From: Novosphingobium pentaromativorans US6-1
GTDB taxonomy: Bacteria > Pseudomonadota > Alphaproteobacteria > Sphingomonadales > Sphingomonadaceae
Direction: 5' to 3'
NCBI RefSeq assembly: GCF_000767465.1
Contig: NZ_CP009291.1
Location: forward strand, 1,877,501 to 1,941,500
DNA: 64,000 nucleotides
A program made the translations under genes and the position numbers. The notes under the pieces were generated by a model. That model searched no databases. It was not told the origin of the DNA and was given only the letters and a program-made list of their open reading frames with translations. Every line of letters begins with the position of its first letter. The stretch's first letter is position 1. This document shows, piece by piece, positions 25,273 through 35,066 of the stretch.

Positions 25273-26169
25273 ATGACCGAACGACGCAAGGTTTCCTTCC
25301 TCGGCCTCGGCGTGATGGGCGGCGCTATCGCGCGGCACATCGCCAAGGCGGGCCATGAGCTCACCATCTACAACCGTTCGCCCGAACGCGCGCAGAAATG
25401 GGTGGAGGACAATCCCGGACTCGCCCATCGCATCGCCGCGAACCCGGCGCACGCGGCGCAGGACGCCGACGTGGTGATCACATGCGTGGGCAACGACGAC
25501 GACCTCGCCGAAGTCGTGCTCGGCCCCAACGGCGTCTTCAAGATGCTCAAGAAGGGCGGCGTCTTCATCGACCACACGACCGTATCGGCGCGCATCGCCC
25601 GCCAGATCTCGGTGGAGGCGCGCGACCTGCAGGTCCATTGCATCGACGCGCCGATGACCGGTTCGCAGATCGGCGCGGAAAAAGGCACGCTCACATTGAT
25701 GTGCGGCGGACGCAACGAAGCGGTGGAAGCCGCGCGTCCGGTGATGGAAGCCTATTCGCAGCGCATCGTCCACGTCGGCAAGGCCGGCTCGGGCCAGATC
25801 GCCAAGATGGCCAACCAGATCTGCATCGCAGGCAATGTCGCCGCGCTGGCCGAGGCGGTGCGCTTCGCGCAGGCCTCGCACCTCGACATGGACAAGGTCT
25901 ACGAGGCGATTTCCGGCGGCGCCGCGCAGTCGTGGCAGATGGACAACCGCTGGCAGTCGATGGACGAGGACCGCTTCGACTTCGGCTTCGCGATCGACTG
26001 GATGCGCAAGGATCTCGGCCTCAGCCTCGACGAAGGGCGTGGCCTTGGCGTCTCGCTGCCGGTGGCCGCCCTCATCGACCAGTTCTTCGCCGAGATCCAG
26101 GCCATGGGCGGCGGCCGCCTCGACACCAGCGCGATCATCAAGCGACTGCCGAGGAAAGGCCGCAAGTGA
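25273..26169 (+). CDS. NAD(P)-dependent oxidoreductase, 3-hydroxyisobutyrate dehydrogenase family
   Basis: A 298-residue beta-hydroxyacid dehydrogenase with an N-terminal FLGLGVMGGAIARHIAKAG Rossmann motif, the substrate-site GSQIGAEKGTLTLMCGG and the catalytic Lys in GQIAKMANQ. It resembles MmsB and tartronate semialdehyde reductase. Substrate is not settled. Its stop overlaps the GTG start of the amidohydrolase gene. Divergent from the threonine ammonia-lyase gene. Confidence 0.88.
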   Translation: MTERRKVSFLGLGVMGGAIARHIAKAGHELTIYNRSPERAQKWVEDNPGLAHRIAANPAHAAQDADVVITCVGNDDDLAEVVLGPNGVFKMLKKGGVFIDHTTVSARIARQISVEARDLQVHCIDAPMTGSQIGAEKGTLTLMCGGRNEAVEAARPVMEAYSQRIVHVGKAGSGQIAKMANQICIAGNVAALAEAVRFAQASHLDMDKVYEAISGGAAQSWQMDNRWQSMDEDRFDFGFAIDWMRKDLGLSLDEGRGLGVSLPVAALIDQFFAEIQAMGGGRLDTSAIIKRLPRKGRK

Positions 26170-27872
26170 AGCATTTCGCCGCGGCAGCGCTCGCGCTGCT
26201 GATCGTCACGCCCGCCCATGCGGACGTGCTTGTCGACAATGTCGAGGGCCTGACGCCGGACGGCAAGGGCGGGATAGAGCGCTTCGAGGGCTTCCTGATC
26301 GGCGAAGACGGCCGCGTGATCGAGGTCTACCGCCACGGCGACAAGCGCCCCAGGAAAGTCCAGTACCAGGTCGACGGCAAGCACCGCGTGGTCGTGCCCG
26401 GCATGATCGATGCACATGGCCATGTCATGCAGACCGGCTTTGCGAAGATGACGCTCGACCTCTCCGCGACGAAATCGCTGGACGAGGCGCTGTCCCGGAT
26501 CGCGGCATGGGCCGCCGCCCATCCCGAAACGCCCTGGATCCTCGGCAGTGGCTGGAACCAGGTCAACTGGGGCATCGACCGGATGCCGACCGCGGCCGAG
26601 CTCGACAGCGTGACCGGCGGCAAGCCCGCGTGGCTTACCCGCGTCGACGGTCATGCCGGCTGGGCCAACAGCGCCGCGCTGGCTTCTGCCGGTATCACCG
26701 CCGCCACCACCGATCCGGCTGGCGGCCAGATCCTGCGCAAGGTGGGCAGCAAGGCCCCGGCCGGCGTGCTGGTCGATGCCGCCACCGCACTGGTTGAGGC
26801 CAGGGTACCGCGTCCCCGCCCCGAAGACCGCGATACCGCGCTGGGCGAAGCGCAACTGGCGCTGCTCGCCTCGGGCGTGACCGCAATTGCCGACATGGGC
26901 ACGACGATCGAGGACTGGCAGGCCTATCGCCGCGCCGCCGACCTCGGCCATTTGCGCATCCGCATCGTCGCCTATGCCGCAGGCATCGACAACATGACGC
27001 TGATCGGCGGCCCCCGCCCGACACCGTGGCTCTATGGCGACCGGCTGAAGATGAACGGGGTGAAGCTCTACCTCGACGGCGCGCTCGGCTCGCGCGGGGC
27101 ATGGCTAAAGGCGCCTTATGCCGACGCGCCCGAAACGAAGGGCCTGCCCCAGATCAGCGAAACCCAGTTGGGCAACCTGATGAGCCGGGCGGCGATAGAC
27201 AACTTCCAGGTGGCCGTCCACGCCATCGGCGATGCCGCCAATGCCGCGGTGCTCAATTCCATCGACGAACTATCGCAGACCTACAAGGGCGACCGCCGCT
27301 GGCGCATCGAACATGCCCAGATCGTCGACCCCGCGGATATCGCGCGCTTCGGCGAACACGGCATCGTCGCCTCGATGCAGCCGCAGCACGAAGCCTCGGA
27401 CCGGACGATGGCCGAAGCGCGGCTGGGACCCAGACGGCTGTCCGGCGCCTATGCGTGGAAGTCGATCGCCGCCACGGGCGCGCCGCTGGCCTTCGGATCG
27501 GACACCCCTGTCGAACCGGCCCACCCCTTCGAAGGGATCGCCGTCGCCGTTACGCGCCAGGGCGCGGACGGTCAGCCGACAGGTGGCTGGCAGCCGCAGG
27601 AGATCCTCTCGCGCGAGGCGGCCATCAACGCCTACACGACCGGCGCGGCCTACGCGATGTTCGCCGAGGACCGCCTTGGCCGCATCGCCAAAGGCTATGA
27701 CGCGGACTTCCTCTTCGTCGATATCGATCCGATGGAAGCGACGCCCGAGCAGCTGCGCCAGATCAGGGTTCTCGAGACGTGGATCGGTGGCAAGCTCGCC
27801 TGGTCCAATGCCAAGGATCGGGTGTTGCCGACCAAGGGCGAAGGCGAAGTCTCTCCGATCGAGGGCCGCTGA
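26166..27872 (+). CDS. Exported amidohydrolase (YtcJ-like, amidohydrolase family 3)
   Basis: Starting at GTG 26166, overlapping the previous stop by 4 bp, the product is 568 residues. A signal peptide (FAAAALALLIVTPAHA) indicates periplasmic location. The metal-binding VPGMIDAHGHVMQ, the later VAVHAIGDAAN and WRIEHAQIVD, and a final FGSDTPVEP with Asp are typical of YtcJ-like metal-dependent hydrolases. Closest general family: amidohydrolase 3. Probable operon with the dehydrogenase. Confidence 0.88.
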   Translation: MKHFAAAALALLIVTPAHADVLVDNVEGLTPDGKGGIERFEGFLIGEDGRVIEVYRHGDKRPRKVQYQVDGKHRVVVPGMIDAHGHVMQTGFAKMTLDLSATKSLDEALSRIAAWAAAHPETPWILGSGWNQVNWGIDRMPTAAELDSVTGGKPAWLTRVDGHAGWANSAALASAGITAATTDPAGGQILRKVGSKAPAGVLVDAATALVEARVPRPRPEDRDTALGEAQLALLASGVTAIADMGTTIEDWQAYRRAADLGHLRIRIVAYAAGIDNMTLIGGPRPTPWLYGDRLKMNGVKLYLDGALGSRGAWLKAPYADAPETKGLPQISETQLGNLMSRAAIDNFQVAVHAIGDAANAAVLNSIDELSQTYKGDRRWRIEHAQIVDPADIARFGEHGIVASMQPQHEASDRTMAEARLGPRRLSGAYAWKSIAATGAPLAFGSDTPVEPAHPFEGIAVAVTRQGADGQPTGGWQPQEILSREAAINAYTTGAAYAMFAEDRLGRIAKGYDADFLFVDIDPMEATPEQLRQIRVLETWIGGKLAWSNAKDRVLPTKGEGEVSPIEGR

Positions 27873-27965
27873 ACCGAGGATCGGGCGGCACTCACGCGGC
27901 GCTTTCGTGCGCCCGCCTCGCGACAGGCCCGGGGTAAGCGGACATAGCCAAGGCCCGCGTGAAGC

Positions 27966-28787
27966 TCAGTTGCTGGCAGGAGCCTCGGGCTCACCCGCGG
28001 GTTCCGCTGTGTCGGTCTTGGCCTTTTCGCGCGCATCGCGCTTTTCGGTGAACCACATCACGATCAGCGTGCCTTCGAACAGAAGCAGCAGCGGTATGGC
28101 CAGCAGGAGCTGCGAGATAACGTCGGGCGGCGTGGCCACGGCGGCGACGATGAAGATGCCGACGATGGCGTAACGACGCGCGCCTGCGGTCTGGGCGCGG
28201 GTGATGATGCCGGCGCGGTTCAGCAGCATCAGCAGTACCGGCATCAGGAAGCTGATCCCGAAAGCGAGGATGAACTGCATGACGAGCGCGAGGTAATCCC
28301 CTGTGCCCGGCAGCGCCTCCAGCTTAAGGCCGCCCTTGTCCCCCTGGAAACCCAGGAAAAAGTGGAAGGCGGTGGGCATGACGACGTAGTACGCCATCGC
28401 CGCGCCCATCGTGAACAGCACCGGGGTCGCGATCAGGAACGGCAGGAAGGCCTTCTTTTCCTTGGCGTAGAGGCCCGGCGCAACGAAGGCCCATATCTGG
28501 TTGGCAATCACCGGGAAGCTCACGAAGAAGGCCGCGAAGATCGCGATCTTCACTTCGACAAAGAAGGCCTCGTAGAGCTTGGTGTAGATCAGCCTGCCCT
28601 GCCCTGCCGGGAAGGCCTCGGTCAGCGGGCGAACGAGGAAGCTGAAGATGTCGTTCGAGAAATAGAAGCACACGCCGAAGGCGACCGCGAAGGCGGCGAA
28701 GGCGCGCATCAGGCGGCGGCGCAGTTCGATCAGGTGATCGAGCAGCGGCGCCTGCGTGTCGTCGATATCGGAAATCTTGAAAGCCAT
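27966..28787 (-). CDS. tatC: Sec-independent protein translocase TatC
   Basis: A 273-residue polytopic inner-membrane protein with six hydrophobic helices. Diagnostic segments: LLDHLIELRRRLMRAFAAF at the N-terminus, FVSFPVIANQIWAFVAPGLYAKEKK, FGISFLMPVLLMLL and VAAVATPPDVISQLLLAIPLLLLFE. TatC is the twin-arginine signal receptor. The gene lies 11 bp after tatB and closes the tatABC run; the C-terminus is an acidic Glu/Pro-rich tail. Confidence 0.96.
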   Translation of the reverse strand: MAFKISDIDDTQAPLLDHLIELRRRLMRAFAAFAVAFGVCFYFSNDIFSFLVRPLTEAFPAGQGRLIYTKLYEAFFVEVKIAIFAAFFVSFPVIANQIWAFVAPGLYAKEKKAFLPFLIATPVLFTMGAAMAYYVVMPTAFHFFLGFQGDKGGLKLEALPGTGDYLALVMQFILAFGISFLMPVLLMLLNRAGIITRAQTAGARRYAIVGIFIVAAVATPPDVISQLLLAIPLLLLFEGTLIVMWFTEKRDAREKAKTDTAEPAGEPEAPASN

Positions 28788-28798
28788 GGAGCGTTCGA

Positions 28799-29248
28799 TC
28801 AGGGCGGCGGCGGCGGGAGATTCAGTTCGGCCTGCCGGCTTTGCTGTTCTTTCGCATCTCGCGGGGCTTCATCTTGAGCAGCGGACTGTTCGCCGCTCAG
28901 CGGCGCAGGGGTATCGGTTGCAGCAGCTTCAGGCGACTTCGCTTCGCCAACGGAACCCGCATCACCCTGACGCGAGGCGATCGGGGCCTGCATCTCTTCG
29001 GCACTGGGCAGCTGCGGCGTCGACTTCATGATCGCCTCGTTCTGCGCGCGCCACTGCTTTTCCATTTCCTCCAGCTCGGCCTCGCGCACCATCGCATCGA
29101 CGCCGGCGCGGAAGTGGCCGGAGATCTTCCGCATCTTGCCGATCCATCGGCCAGCCGTGCGCATCGCCATCGGCATGTCCTTGGGGCCGATGACGACGAC
29201 CGCCACGATGATTACCATCAGCAGTTCTGATGCGCCGATGTCGAACAT
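28799..29248 (-). CDS. tatB: Sec-independent protein translocase TatB
   Basis: A 149-residue protein with one N-terminal membrane helix (FDIGASELLMVIIVAVVVIGPKDMP, typical TatB), an amphipathic helix (MRTAGRWIGKMRKISGHFRAG) and a long low-complexity, Pro-rich C-terminal tail. TatB pairs with TatC to bind Tat substrates. 25 bp after tatA. Confidence 0.94.
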   Translation of the reverse strand: MFDIGASELLMVIIVAVVVIGPKDMPMAMRTAGRWIGKMRKISGHFRAGVDAMVREAELEEMEKQWRAQNEAIMKSTPQLPSAEEMQAPIASRQGDAGSVGEAKSPEAAATDTPAPLSGEQSAAQDEAPRDAKEQQSRQAELNLPPPPP

Positions 29249-29273
29249 CGTTTAAGTCGCTTTCTGCGCTGGC

Positions 29274-29513
29274 TTACGACTGCTCGGTCTTCTTCTCGCT
29301 GGCGCTCGGCGTGGCCGAGGGATCAGCGGGCTTCGACGAAATCTGAGCCGGCGGGGTGGAGGAATCTTCCGACTTCTCGTCGTTCATGCCTTCCTTGAAG
29401 CTCTTGATGCCCTTGCCGAAGTCTCCCATGATTTCAGAGACGCGACCGCGGCCAAACAGAACCAGTACGATCACGAGCACGACAAGCCAGTGCCAGATCG
29501 AAAAGCTACCCAT
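29274..29513 (-). CDS. tatA: Sec-independent protein translocase TatA
   Basis: A 79-residue protein with a single helix and the Tat hallmark [20 protein letters not shown] amphipathic segment after residue 20. It forms the oligomeric translocation pore. It begins the tatABC set, 97 bp downstream of scpB in the block that starts at argS. Confidence 0.95.
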   Translation of the reverse strand: MGSFSIWHWLVVLVIVLVLFGRGRVSEIMGDFGKGIKSFKEGMNDEKSEDSSTPPAQISSKPADPSATPSASEKKTEQS

Positions 29514-29610
29514 AACTTCAACTCCAAACCGTGCGACCGATTCCGGTCGCCACGAGGCTCATCTAGGGATTTTCGGGGGAACTTGCCACCCTGTCATGAA
29601 TTTGACCCGG

Positions 29611-30303
29611 TCAGGTCACGTCGTCGTCATCATCGCCATGTCCGTCCCGGTCGCCCGCCTCTTCCGGCGCATCGCGCTCCTGAGGAACGGGACCGGAAAG
29701 CGCCGCCTCGATCATGTCGTCATCCACAGGATCGAGCAGCCCTGCGGCCCGCAGCTCGTCGATCCCCGGCAGCTCCTTGAGCGAACGCAACCCGAAATGC
29801 GCGAGGAATTCGGGCGTGGTGGCGTAGATCACCGGCCGGCCCGGCACTTCGCGGCGCCCGGCCACGCGTACCCAGCCCGCTTCCATCAGCACGTCCAATG
29901 TGCCCTTGGCCGTCTGCACCCCGCGAATCGATTCGATTTCGGCGCGGCTGACCGGCTCGTGGTATGCGACGATCGCCAGCACCTCGGTCGCCGCGCGCGA
30001 CAAGCGCCGCAGTTCTTCCTTTTCGCGGCGCAGGAGATGGGCAAGGTCCGGCGCGGTTTCGAAATGCCAACGCTTGCCGCGCTCCACCAGATGGATGCCG
30101 CGTCCCGCGTAGTGGCGCTGCAGCTCGGCCAGCGCCGGACGGATGTCGGCCTGCCCCAGGTGCGCGGAAAGCGCTTCGACGGTCATCGGCTCTTGGGAAG
30201 CGAACAGCGCCGCCTCGACCGCCCGGACGAGATCGTCGGGTGCCGTCTCGTTGGCCGCCGCAGCCTCTTCCAGTGCGTCTTCGGTCATCGCGTCTTCATT
30301 CAT
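29611..30303 (-). CDS. scpB: Segregation and condensation protein B (ScpB)
   Basis: A 230-residue protein that joins ScpA and Smc in the condensin complex. The core, from LVRAVEAALFASQEPMTVEAL to YATTPEFLAHFGLRSLKELP, forms the two winged-helix domains typical of ScpB; the tail is acidic (GHGDDDDDV). The ATG at 30303 overlaps the scpA stop. The smc gene is in this window too, at 51153-54587. Confidence 0.92.
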   Translation of the reverse strand: MNEDAMTEDALEEAAAANETAPDDLVRAVEAALFASQEPMTVEALSAHLGQADIRPALAELQRHYAGRGIHLVERGKRWHFETAPDLAHLLRREKEELRRLSRAATEVLAIVAYHEPVSRAEIESIRGVQTAKGTLDVLMEAGWVRVAGRREVPGRPVIYATTPEFLAHFGLRSLKELPGIDELRAAGLLDPVDDDMIEAALSGPVPQERDAPEEAGDRDGHGDDDDDVT

Positions 30304-31115
30304 GGCTTCACCGCTTTCAGCCTTAGCGGCCCGAATGTTTCGTCCTGCGCGATCTCCGCCTTGCCGGTGCGCGCCAGTTCCAGTGCAGCGACGAAGCTGG
30401 ATGCCAGCGCCGACTTGCGCAGCTGCGGATTGGCCCACGAATCGTGCGCAGGCGGCAGGAATTCACGCAGTTCCATCCAGTCGAGCGAAACGCCCAGCAT
30501 CGAGGAGACGCGGGTAATCGCACTTTCGAGCGTCATCACCATGCGCTCGCGCACCATGTGGACCACCGGTTCGCTGCGGATCTTGATGTCGCCATAGGCG
30601 CGCACGAGGTCGAACCAGGTGCATTGCCAGGCATTGCGACGGGCCACCCGCAAGCCTTCGGGTGCGCCGCGCGGGAAGACGTCGCGGCCCAGCCTGTCGC
30701 GGCCCATGAGGCGCGCTGCCGCCTCGCGCATCGCGCCCAGCCGCTGCAGGCGCAGCTGCAGGCGCAGTGCCAGTTCCTCCGGGCTGGGATCGGCCTGTTC
30801 GTCCTTGGGCAGCAGCAGCGCCGACTTGAGGTAGGCGAGCCAGGCCGCCATCACCAGATAGTCCGCCGCCAGTTCCAGCCGCAGCGCTTCGGCCTGCTCG
30901 ATATAGGTCAGATACTGGTCGACCAGTTCGAGGATCGAGATGCGCCGCAGGTCGACCTTCTGCCGACGGGCAAGGTCAAGCAGGAGGTCGAGCGGGCCTT
31001 CCCAGCCTTCGATCTCGAGGTAGAGCGCTTCCTTGTGCGCCTCGGCCGCCGCCACGCCGTCCCATTCCTGGTCCGCAGCTTCGAAGGAAAGACCGGATTC
31101 CGGCGGCAGGTCCAT
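30300..31115 (-). CDS. scpA: Segregation and condensation protein A (ScpA)
   Basis: The 271-residue kleisin bridges Smc heads. Diagnostic stretch: YLEIEGWEGPLDLLLDLARRQKVDLRRISILELVDQYL, then LVMAAWLAYLKSALLLP. The C-terminal winged helix ends in ASSFVAALELARTGKAEIAQ. It overlaps scpB by 4 bp and starts 3 bp after nagZ, so translational coupling in the operon is likely. Confidence 0.93.
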   Translation of the reverse strand: MDLPPESGLSFEAADQEWDGVAAAEAHKEALYLEIEGWEGPLDLLLDLARRQKVDLRRISILELVDQYLTYIEQAEALRLELAADYLVMAAWLAYLKSALLLPKDEQADPSPEELALRLQLRLQRLGAMREAAARLMGRDRLGRDVFPRGAPEGLRVARRNAWQCTWFDLVRAYGDIKIRSEPVVHMVRERMVMTLESAITRVSSMLGVSLDWMELREFLPPAHDSWANPQLRKSALASSFVAALELARTGKAEIAQDETFGPLRLKAVKP

Positions 31116-31118
31116 GGC

Positions 31119-32132
31119 TCAGGCCGCCACCTGCGCCAGCAGCGCATCGCGCCGGGCGATCAGTTCCGCTTGGTCTCCCGCGGTTCCGCTGTCGCCGACG
31201 GCGGTCAGCGCCCGCTTCAGGCGGAGCGCGGTCTCCTCGCTCATGCTTGGCAGGCGCTCGGCGATGCCGACCATGTCGTCCATCTTCGCCCAGCAATTGA
31301 GGGCGATATCGCAGCCCGCGGCGATGGCGCGCTCGGCGCGTTCCGGCACCGTGCCGGAAAGCGCCTCCATGTCGAGGTCGTCGGTCAGCAGCAGGCCGGC
31401 AAAGCCGACGCTCTTGCGGATCACCTCCCGCACCACGACGGGCGAAAGCGTGCCCGGGTTCTCCTTGTCCCACGCGGTATAGAGGACATGGGCGGTCATC
31501 CCGATCGGCGAATCGGACAGCGCGCGAAAAGGCTGCAGGTCCGTTTCGAGGTCTTCTGCGCTCGCATCGACCCGCGGCAGCTCCTTGTGGCTGTCGGCCA
31601 TAGCCCGGCCGTGCCCGGGAATGTGCTTGATGCACCCGGCGACACCGGCCCGTGCCAGCCCGGCAAGGATCGCTCGGCCCAGTGCGGCAACGCGCATCGG
31701 ATCGGTGCCGAGTGCGCGATCGCCGATAACGTCGTGCGCGCCGGTCTGGCGCACGTCGAGCGAGGGATGGCAATCGACCGTGATGCCGACTTCGGCAAGG
31801 TCCAGCCCGAGCGCCTCGGCGTTGGCCCGCGCCGCCTCGATCGCGGTGGCCGGGGCGATGTCGTAGAGCCGGTCGAAGGCTTCCCCGGGCGGATAGGCCG
31901 GCCAGACCGGCGGCTTCATCCGGGCAACGCGGCCGCCTTCCTGGTCAATGCAGATGAACAGGTTGTCGCGGCCATGGATCGCGCGCAGTTCGTCGGTAAG
32001 GGCGCGCATCTGCTCGCGGCTTTCGACGTTGCGCCCGAACAGGATGTACCCGGCGGGATCGGCATCCTTGAAGAACGCGCGCTCGTCCTGACCGAGAGTG
32101 AGTCCGGAAAGGCCGAAAATTGCAGGAACCAT
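31119..32132 (-). CDS. nagZ: Beta-N-acetylhexosaminidase (NagZ)
   Basis: A 337-residue GH3 enzyme of peptidoglycan recycling that cleaves GlcNAc from anhydromuropeptides in the cytoplasm. The GH3 marks are DQEGGRVARMKPPVWPAYPP at the active-site entrance, and KHIPGHGRAMADSHKELPRVDAS, holding the catalytic His/Asp loop, and LLTDDLDMEAL with nucleophile Asp. No signal peptide. Located in the usual position between the SPOR gene and scpA. Confidence 0.94.
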   Translation of the reverse strand: MVPAIFGLSGLTLGQDERAFFKDADPAGYILFGRNVESREQMRALTDELRAIHGRDNLFICIDQEGGRVARMKPPVWPAYPPGEAFDRLYDIAPATAIEAARANAEALGLDLAEVGITVDCHPSLDVRQTGAHDVIGDRALGTDPMRVAALGRAILAGLARAGVAGCIKHIPGHGRAMADSHKELPRVDASAEDLETDLQPFRALSDSPIGMTAHVLYTAWDKENPGTLSPVVVREVIRKSVGFAGLLLTDDLDMEALSGTVPERAERAIAAGCDIALNCWAKMDDMVGIAERLPSMSEETALRLKRALTAVGDSGTAGDQAELIARRDALLAQVAA

Positions 32133-32228
32133 GGCGGATTCGTCGCAGAAATCCGCGCTCTTCGCAAGGAAGCGGCGTCCTTGAGGTGTGGAAATGCGCC
32201 AAGGCGGGCCGAGCCCGCCCGGCCGCGT

Positions 32229-33035
32229 TCAGTTCTTGACCTGGCAGCTCAGCCCGGCGTCCTTCATGCCATTGCACAGCGCCTTTGCGGCAGCGAGATC
32301 GCCCGGCACCGCCTGGAGGCGATAGACCGTACCGATGTCCGCCTGCCCTTCGAGCACGCGATGGTTCACGCCCGAAAGGTCGGGATACTGGGTCTTGAGC
32401 GTATTCCAGCCGGTTTCGGCCGCCTGCTTCGAAGTATAGGCGCCAACCTGCACGCCGACGCCGGAAACCGGTGCAGGCGCCTTTGCCGGAACCGAAGCCT
32501 TCTCGGCGGACTTGTCGGCAGGCTTGTCGACCGATTCGAAACCGGGCCCGGGCACTTCCTCCTGCTCGCCGATCCGCGGCTGGCGGGACTGGCCCTCGGC
32601 TACCGCGAAGCTGGTGTCGCCGGTCCCGGCCACGACTTCGCCGCCCGGGTTTTCGGGCTTGGTCTTGTAGGGCTCCTTGGGCGCGGCGATGACCCCGCCA
32701 TCGGCGACGAGCGGCTTGTCGGAAGATCCCTTCATCGCCCAGAAGACGATCCCGACGATTACCGCGATGGCAAGCAGGCCGAAGATACCCAGCAGCAGGC
32801 CCTGGCTCATGCCCGAGCCGCGCTCGTCCTCGAATTCGTCGTCATCGCCCTCGAGCCAGGGCAGGCGCACGTCCTCGTCGCCCAGCTCGAGCTGCGGCGG
32901 CTCCTCGAACGAAGGCTGGCCTTCCGGCGCGACGCCTGCGAAACCGGCGCCTTCGAATTCGCCGTCGTCACCGTCGACCTTCGGACCCTGCGGATCTCCG
33001 CTCCGGTCCCCCTGACCCGTGTCCGAGAATGCCAT
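32229..33035 (-). CDS. SPOR-domain membrane protein
   Basis: A 268-residue protein with an acidic N-terminus, one membrane helix (LLLGIFGLLAIAVIVGIVFWAM, about 80-102), a Pro/Ala/Lys linker and a C-terminal SPOR domain (GVGVQVGAYTSKQAAETGWNTL ... VYRLQAVPGDLAAAKALCNGMK, about 190-268). SPOR domains bind denuded glycan at division septa. Two Cys residues in the last 15 residues are typical of this version. It ends 3 bp after the argS start region in the block, matching alphaproteobacterial gene order. Confidence 0.92.
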   Translation of the reverse strand: MAFSDTGQGDRSGDPQGPKVDGDDGEFEGAGFAGVAPEGQPSFEEPPQLELGDEDVRLPWLEGDDDEFEDERGSGMSQGLLLGIFGLLAIAVIVGIVFWAMKGSSDKPLVADGGVIAAPKEPYKTKPENPGGEVVAGTGDTSFAVAEGQSRQPRIGEQEEVPGPGFESVDKPADKSAEKASVPAKAPAPVSGVGVQVGAYTSKQAAETGWNTLKTQYPDLSGVNHRVLEGQADIGTVYRLQAVPGDLAAAKALCNGMKDAGLSCQVKN

Positions 33036-33037
33036 CC

Positions 33038-34795
33038 TTACATTTCCTCTACAGCCTCTACGCCGAGCAATGCCAGGCCGTTACGGACAAGTTGCCCGAT
33101 CTGCACAGCCAGGAAAAGCCTCGCAGCAGTAAGGTTAACATCGAGTAAGTTAATAAACCGCTTCTCGACGCGATCATTGCCGAGATTCCAGTATCCGTGG
33201 AACGCGGCGGCAAGGTCGCCAAGGAAGAAGGCGATACGGTGCGGCTCGCGCGCGGCTGCCGCCGCCTCGACGATGCGCGGGAACTGCGCGGCCAGCTTGA
33301 CCAGCTCCAGCTCCTCCTCACCCAGCAGCTCGAGGTGATCGGCCGCAGGCGTCAGCCCTTCGGCCGCGGCCTTGCGCAACGTCGAATGGACGCGGGCATG
33401 GGCGTACTGGACATAGAATACCGGGTTGTCCTTCGAGGCTTCGACGACCTTGGCGAAGTCGAAGTCCATCTGCGCTTCGGGCTTGCGGGTCAGCATGGTG
33501 AAACGCACCACGTCCTTGCCCACTTCGCGCACGACGTCGGCCAGCGTGACGAACGTGCCTGCGCGCTTGGACATCTTCACCGGCTCGCCGTCGCGCAGCA
33601 GCTGGACCATCTGCACCAGCTTGATCTCGAACGGGGTCGGCTCCCCGTCCGCGCCGGTCATCGCGGCAACCGCGGCCTTGATCCGCTTGACCGTGCCGGC
33701 ATGGTCGGCGCCCCAGATATCGACGAGCGCGTCGGCTTCCTGGGCCTTCTGGTAGTGATAGGCGAGGTCGGCGCCGAAATAGGTCCAGGTGCCGTCCGAC
33801 TTCCTGATCGGGCGATCCTGATCGTCGCCGAACCGGGTCGACCTGAACAGCGGCAGCTCGACCGGTTCCCAGTCCTCGGGCGTCTTGCCCTTGGGCGCTT
33901 CGAGCACGCCGTCATAGACGAGCCCCTTGGAACGCAGCCAAGCTTCCGCCTCGTCGGGCTTGCCCGAGGCCTGCAGCTCTGCTTCGGACGAGAACACCTC
34001 GTGCTCGATGCCGAGCAGTGCGAGGTCGTCCTTGATCATCACCAGCATCGCGGCGACCGCCTTTTCGCGGAACAGTGCGAGCCATTCCGATTCGGGCGCA
34101 TGAGCGTATTTGTCGCCGAATTCCTCGGCGAGCGCCTTGCCGACCGGGACGAGGTAGTCGCCCGGGTAGAGGCCTTCGGGGATGGCGCCCACGTCCTCGC
34201 CCAGCGCTTCGCGGTAGCGGATGTGGACCGAGCGGGCGAGCACCTGCACCTGCGCGCCGGCATCGTTGACGTAGTATTCCTTGACCACCTTGTGCCCGGC
34301 GAATTCGAGCAGGGTCGCCAGCGCATCGCCGACGACCGCGCCGCGGCAGTGGCCCATGTGCATCGGCCCGGTGGGGTTGGCCGAAACGTACTCGACGTTG
34401 ACGGTCGACCCGCCGCCCATGGCCGAACGGCCGTAATCCGCGCCCAGATCGGCAATCGCGCGCAGCTCCGCGATCCAGGTCGCAGGCGCGAGGCGCAGGT
34501 TGATGAAGCCCGGCCCGGCGATTTCCGCCGAAGTCACGGCATCGAGCTTCGCCAGCTCGGAGACCAGCGCCTCGGCCAGGTCGCGCGGCTTCATGCCAGC
34601 GGGCTTGGCCAGCACCATCGCCGCATTGGTCGCAAGATCGCCGTGCGAGGGATCGCGCGGCGGCTCGACCGTGATCGCACCTCGCTTCAGCCCGCCCGGC
34701 AGCGTCCCCGCCGCTTCCAGCGCATCGAGCGCAGCGTTGAGGTGGCCCGTGAAGGCGGCGTACAGGGTCTGGTTGTCACGAGTTGCAGTGTTCAT
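33038..34795 (-). CDS. argS: Arginine--tRNA ligase (ArgS)
   Basis: The 585-residue class I aminoacyl-tRNA synthetase charges tRNA-Arg. The HIGH-like motif is MHMGHCRG in EYVSANPTGPMHMGH; the KMSKS motif is VKMSKRAGTF. The N-terminal Add-1 region and C-terminal DALR domain are both present. The ATG at 34795 (MNTATRDNQTLY) is chosen over a start 18 codons upstream. It heads the block ending with tatC. In related genomes a dgt gene precedes argS; none is seen in the 270 bp upstream. Confidence 0.96.
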   Translation of the reverse strand: MNTATRDNQTLYAAFTGHLNAALDALEAAGTLPGGLKRGAITVEPPRDPSHGDLATNAAMVLAKPAGMKPRDLAEALVSELAKLDAVTSAEIAGPGFINLRLAPATWIAELRAIADLGADYGRSAMGGGSTVNVEYVSANPTGPMHMGHCRGAVVGDALATLLEFAGHKVVKEYYVNDAGAQVQVLARSVHIRYREALGEDVGAIPEGLYPGDYLVPVGKALAEEFGDKYAHAPESEWLALFREKAVAAMLVMIKDDLALLGIEHEVFSSEAELQASGKPDEAEAWLRSKGLVYDGVLEAPKGKTPEDWEPVELPLFRSTRFGDDQDRPIRKSDGTWTYFGADLAYHYQKAQEADALVDIWGADHAGTVKRIKAAVAAMTGADGEPTPFEIKLVQMVQLLRDGEPVKMSKRAGTFVTLADVVREVGKDVVRFTMLTRKPEAQMDFDFAKVVEASKDNPVFYVQYAHARVHSTLRKAAAEGLTPAADHLELLGEEELELVKLAAQFPRIVEAAAAAREPHRIAFFLGDLAAAFHGYWNLGNDRVEKRFINLLDVNLTAARLFLAVQIGQLVRNGLALLGVEAVEEM

Positions 34796-35066
34796 GGGCG
34801 CGCGGATAGCCGATGTGCGCGCAAAGGGGAACAGGCTGGCTCGCGCCAATCGTGAGTGACGGCTTCAGGCGCAGGCCGCTCCATGACGGACCGATGACGC
34901 GCCACGCCGGAGATGGATGTTCGATTCCTGCAAGACGGACTCCGAGTGCTGCCGAGGCAGTTCCTGCGGCTCCGCTCGCGCCCTGCGCGGCGATGGCGAC
35001 TGTTTCACGCCATTGCCGCGCAGGGGCTGTGCGATTGCCGGCGGGCAAAGCCTGCCGGCTTGCAAC

